Source: Bacteroidales bacterium (GTDB lineage Bacteria > Bacteroidota > Bacteroidia > Bacteroidales > PUMT01). Taken from it: DNA of 6,425 nt. The notes under the pieces were generated by a model, which was not told the origin of the DNA, made no database searches, and saw only the letters and a list, made by a program, of their open reading frames with translations. Position numbers and translations under genes: made by a program. This document shows positions 5,989-6,425 of this stretch, one piece after another. The stretch is from positions 1 to 6,425 of the forward strand of contig SLOS01000282.1 of assembly GCA_007132365.1 (NCBI GenBank), given 5' to 3'. The first letter of the stretch is position 1. Each line of letters starts with the position of its first letter.

Positions 5989-6010
5989 AAATATCAAAAA
6001 AATGATATTT
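5989..6010. repeat. Inverted repeat AAATATCA / TGATATTT around an A6 spacer
   Basis: Perfect 8-bp arms at 5989-5996 and 6003-6010 are separated by six A. It reuses the ATCA and TGAT half-sites of the two preceding repeats in opposite orientation, so all three sit within 62 bp. It could be an operator or a curved-DNA element; chance is possible because the sequence is AT-rich. Confidence 0.4.
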
Positions 6011-6101
6011 AGAATCAAAATTTATAATAGCAAAATTTAACATTTTAATTATAAGGATATTGTGTTTTAGTGTAAGAAAATTGACAGTTCATCAAGTTTT
6101 T

Positions 6102-6120
6102 ATAACCTTAATCAGGTTAT
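6102..6120. repeat. Inverted repeat ATAACCT / AGGTTAT
   Basis: Perfect 7-bp arms at 6102-6108 and 6114-6120 around 5 nt, about 170 bp upstream of the lipoprotein start. The dyad is operator-sized. A TTGACA stands 15 nt before it (6081-6086), but no well-spaced -10 follows. Confidence 0.35.
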
Positions 6121-6165
6121 TCCGTTTATCATTATAATTAAGTACCAGATATGGAAAAGATATGG

Positions 6166-6173
6166 TATTTTTG
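6166..6173 (+). promoter_or_regulatory. Possible Bacteroidota-type -7 element for the lipoprotein gene
   Basis: TATTTTTG matches TAnnTTTG on the plus strand. It would start transcription near 6180 and give a leader of about 110 nt containing the hairpin at 6237-6258. No TTTG is found at the usual -33 distance; instead a direct repeat AGATATGG (6147-6154 and 6158-6165) lies immediately upstream. Weak but well placed. Confidence 0.3.
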
Positions 6174-6236
6174 AATCCAAACATAACCCGCCATGCAATA
6201 ATCATTTATTTGAAAGGATTATGCTAATGGCTCGTT

Positions 6237-6258
6237 TCCCGGCAGCTTGCTGCGGGGA
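6237..6258 (+). repeat. Hairpin in the leader of the plus-strand lipoprotein gene
   Basis: Inner stem GCAG/CTGC (6242-6245, 6250-6253) has a CTTG loop. After a G-G mismatch, TCCC (6237-6240) pairs with GGGA (6255-6258). It sits 31 nt before the ATG. With no T tract it is more likely a leader structure or a decayed palindromic repeat than a terminator, although it could end an upstream short transcript. Confidence 0.45.
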
Positions 6259-6289
6259 GTTTCAATTACTAAATTAACAATGCCTGATT

Positions 6290-6425
6290 ATGAAACGAAT
6301 GAGATTTTTATTGCTTACTGCTGCCGCCGCCGGGCTTTTGATGGTTTCCTGCGAGAAGGATCCCCTGGAGGAGAGGATGCAGCGTGATGAGATGATAATA
6401 GACAATGATCTTTCCAGGCTGAGCC
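6290..6425 (+). CDS. Lipoprotein of unknown function, N-terminus only
   Basis: The frame opens at an ATG at 6290 and runs off the right edge after 45 codons. Residues 1-21 are a lipoprotein signal peptide: basic start MKRMR, Leu/Ala-rich core, and lipobox MVSC with Cys21. The next residues, E22-K23-D24, are acidic and charged, resembling the lipoprotein export signal that directs Bacteroidota lipoproteins to the cell surface. The mature start is highly charged (EERMQRDEMIIDNDLSRL). In Bacteroidota, charged starts of this sort occur in FKBP-type peptidyl-prolyl isomerase lipoproteins, but the piece is too short to decide. ATG codon 4 is an alternative start. A different frame from the ATG at 6280 closes after 35 codons and is not chosen. 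Transcribed divergently from the oxidase cluster, so a functional link is not implied. Confidence 0.75.
   Translation, partial: MKRMRFLLLTAAAAGLLMVSCEKDPLEERMQRDEMIIDNDLSRLS

Larger units (their letters stand above)
5584..6289. other. Divergent intergenic region of about 700 bp
   Basis: This stretch separates the minus-strand oxidase cluster from the plus-strand lipoprotein gene, so it should hold promoters for both. It has three parts: a very AT-rich block (about 16% GC over 5681-5780), a GC island (about 56% over 5781-5880) ending in a strong hairpin, and a second AT-rich block (about 21% over 5941-6040) filled with inverted repeats. No open frame longer than about 40 codons in it has homology I recognise. 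I see no tRNA, no CRISPR array and no transposase gene. Confidence 0.8.

Noticed and set aside
5949..6120. CRISPR-like repeat array
   Set aside because: The inverted repeats differ from one another, are not direct repeats with regular spacers, and no cas gene is present.

Overview
The window carries a minus-strand cluster for an aerobic terminal oxidase of the cytochrome caa3 type with its assembly factors. Transcription order, from high to low coordinates, is sco, ctaD (subunit I), ctaE (III), ctaF (IV), ctaC (II, fused to cytochrome c), ctaB (heme O synthase), then a lipoprotein with a heavy-metal-associated (HMA) domain that runs off the left edge. A divergent plus-strand lipoprotein gene begins at the right edge and is cut by it. 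The two ends are separated by an unusual intergenic region of about 700 bp.

The organism looks like a member of Bacteroidota, probably a marine or environmental Bacteroidia-type bacterium. Reasons: the subunit III and IV sequences and the Sco protein with a C-terminal membrane anchor are of the kind found in that phylum; ribosome binding sites are mostly weak with A/T-rich leaders; lipoprotein signal peptides occur at both edges, one followed by the acidic residues EKD; a TAnnTTTG promoter-like motif is present; and coding DNA is of middling GC beside very AT-rich spacers. This is inference from sequence character, not a database match.

Layout: 1-179 HMA lipoprotein (partial, minus); 180-320 spacer with two small hairpins; 321-1187 ctaB; 1205-2143 ctaC; 2154-2447 ctaF; 2456-3073 ctaE; 3086-4696 ctaD; 4697-4794 spacer with no clear terminator; 4795-5583 sco; 5584-6289 intergenic; 6290-6425 lipoprotein N-terminus (partial, plus). 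From ctaD to ctaB the genes are separated by only 8 to 17 bp, so they are almost certainly one transcript.

How the genes work together: electrons enter through the C-terminal cytochrome c of CtaC, pass to its CuA centre, then to heme a and the heme a3/CuB site in CtaD, where oxygen is reduced and protons are pumped. CtaE and CtaF complete the membrane complex. CtaB makes the farnesylated heme, Sco delivers or reduces copper for CuA, and the HMA lipoprotein is a plausible extra extracytoplasmic copper handler. CtaD has the Tyr-Ser motif of A2-type oxidases in place of the helix VI glutamate.

The least explained part is 5584-6289. It holds a 56% GC island in 16-21% GC surroundings that ends in a 14-bp perfect hairpin, then three closely packed inverted repeats built on TGAT/ATCA, one matching the core of Crp/Fnr-family operators. 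I see no clearly new multi-gene system; this region is the best candidate for something undescribed.
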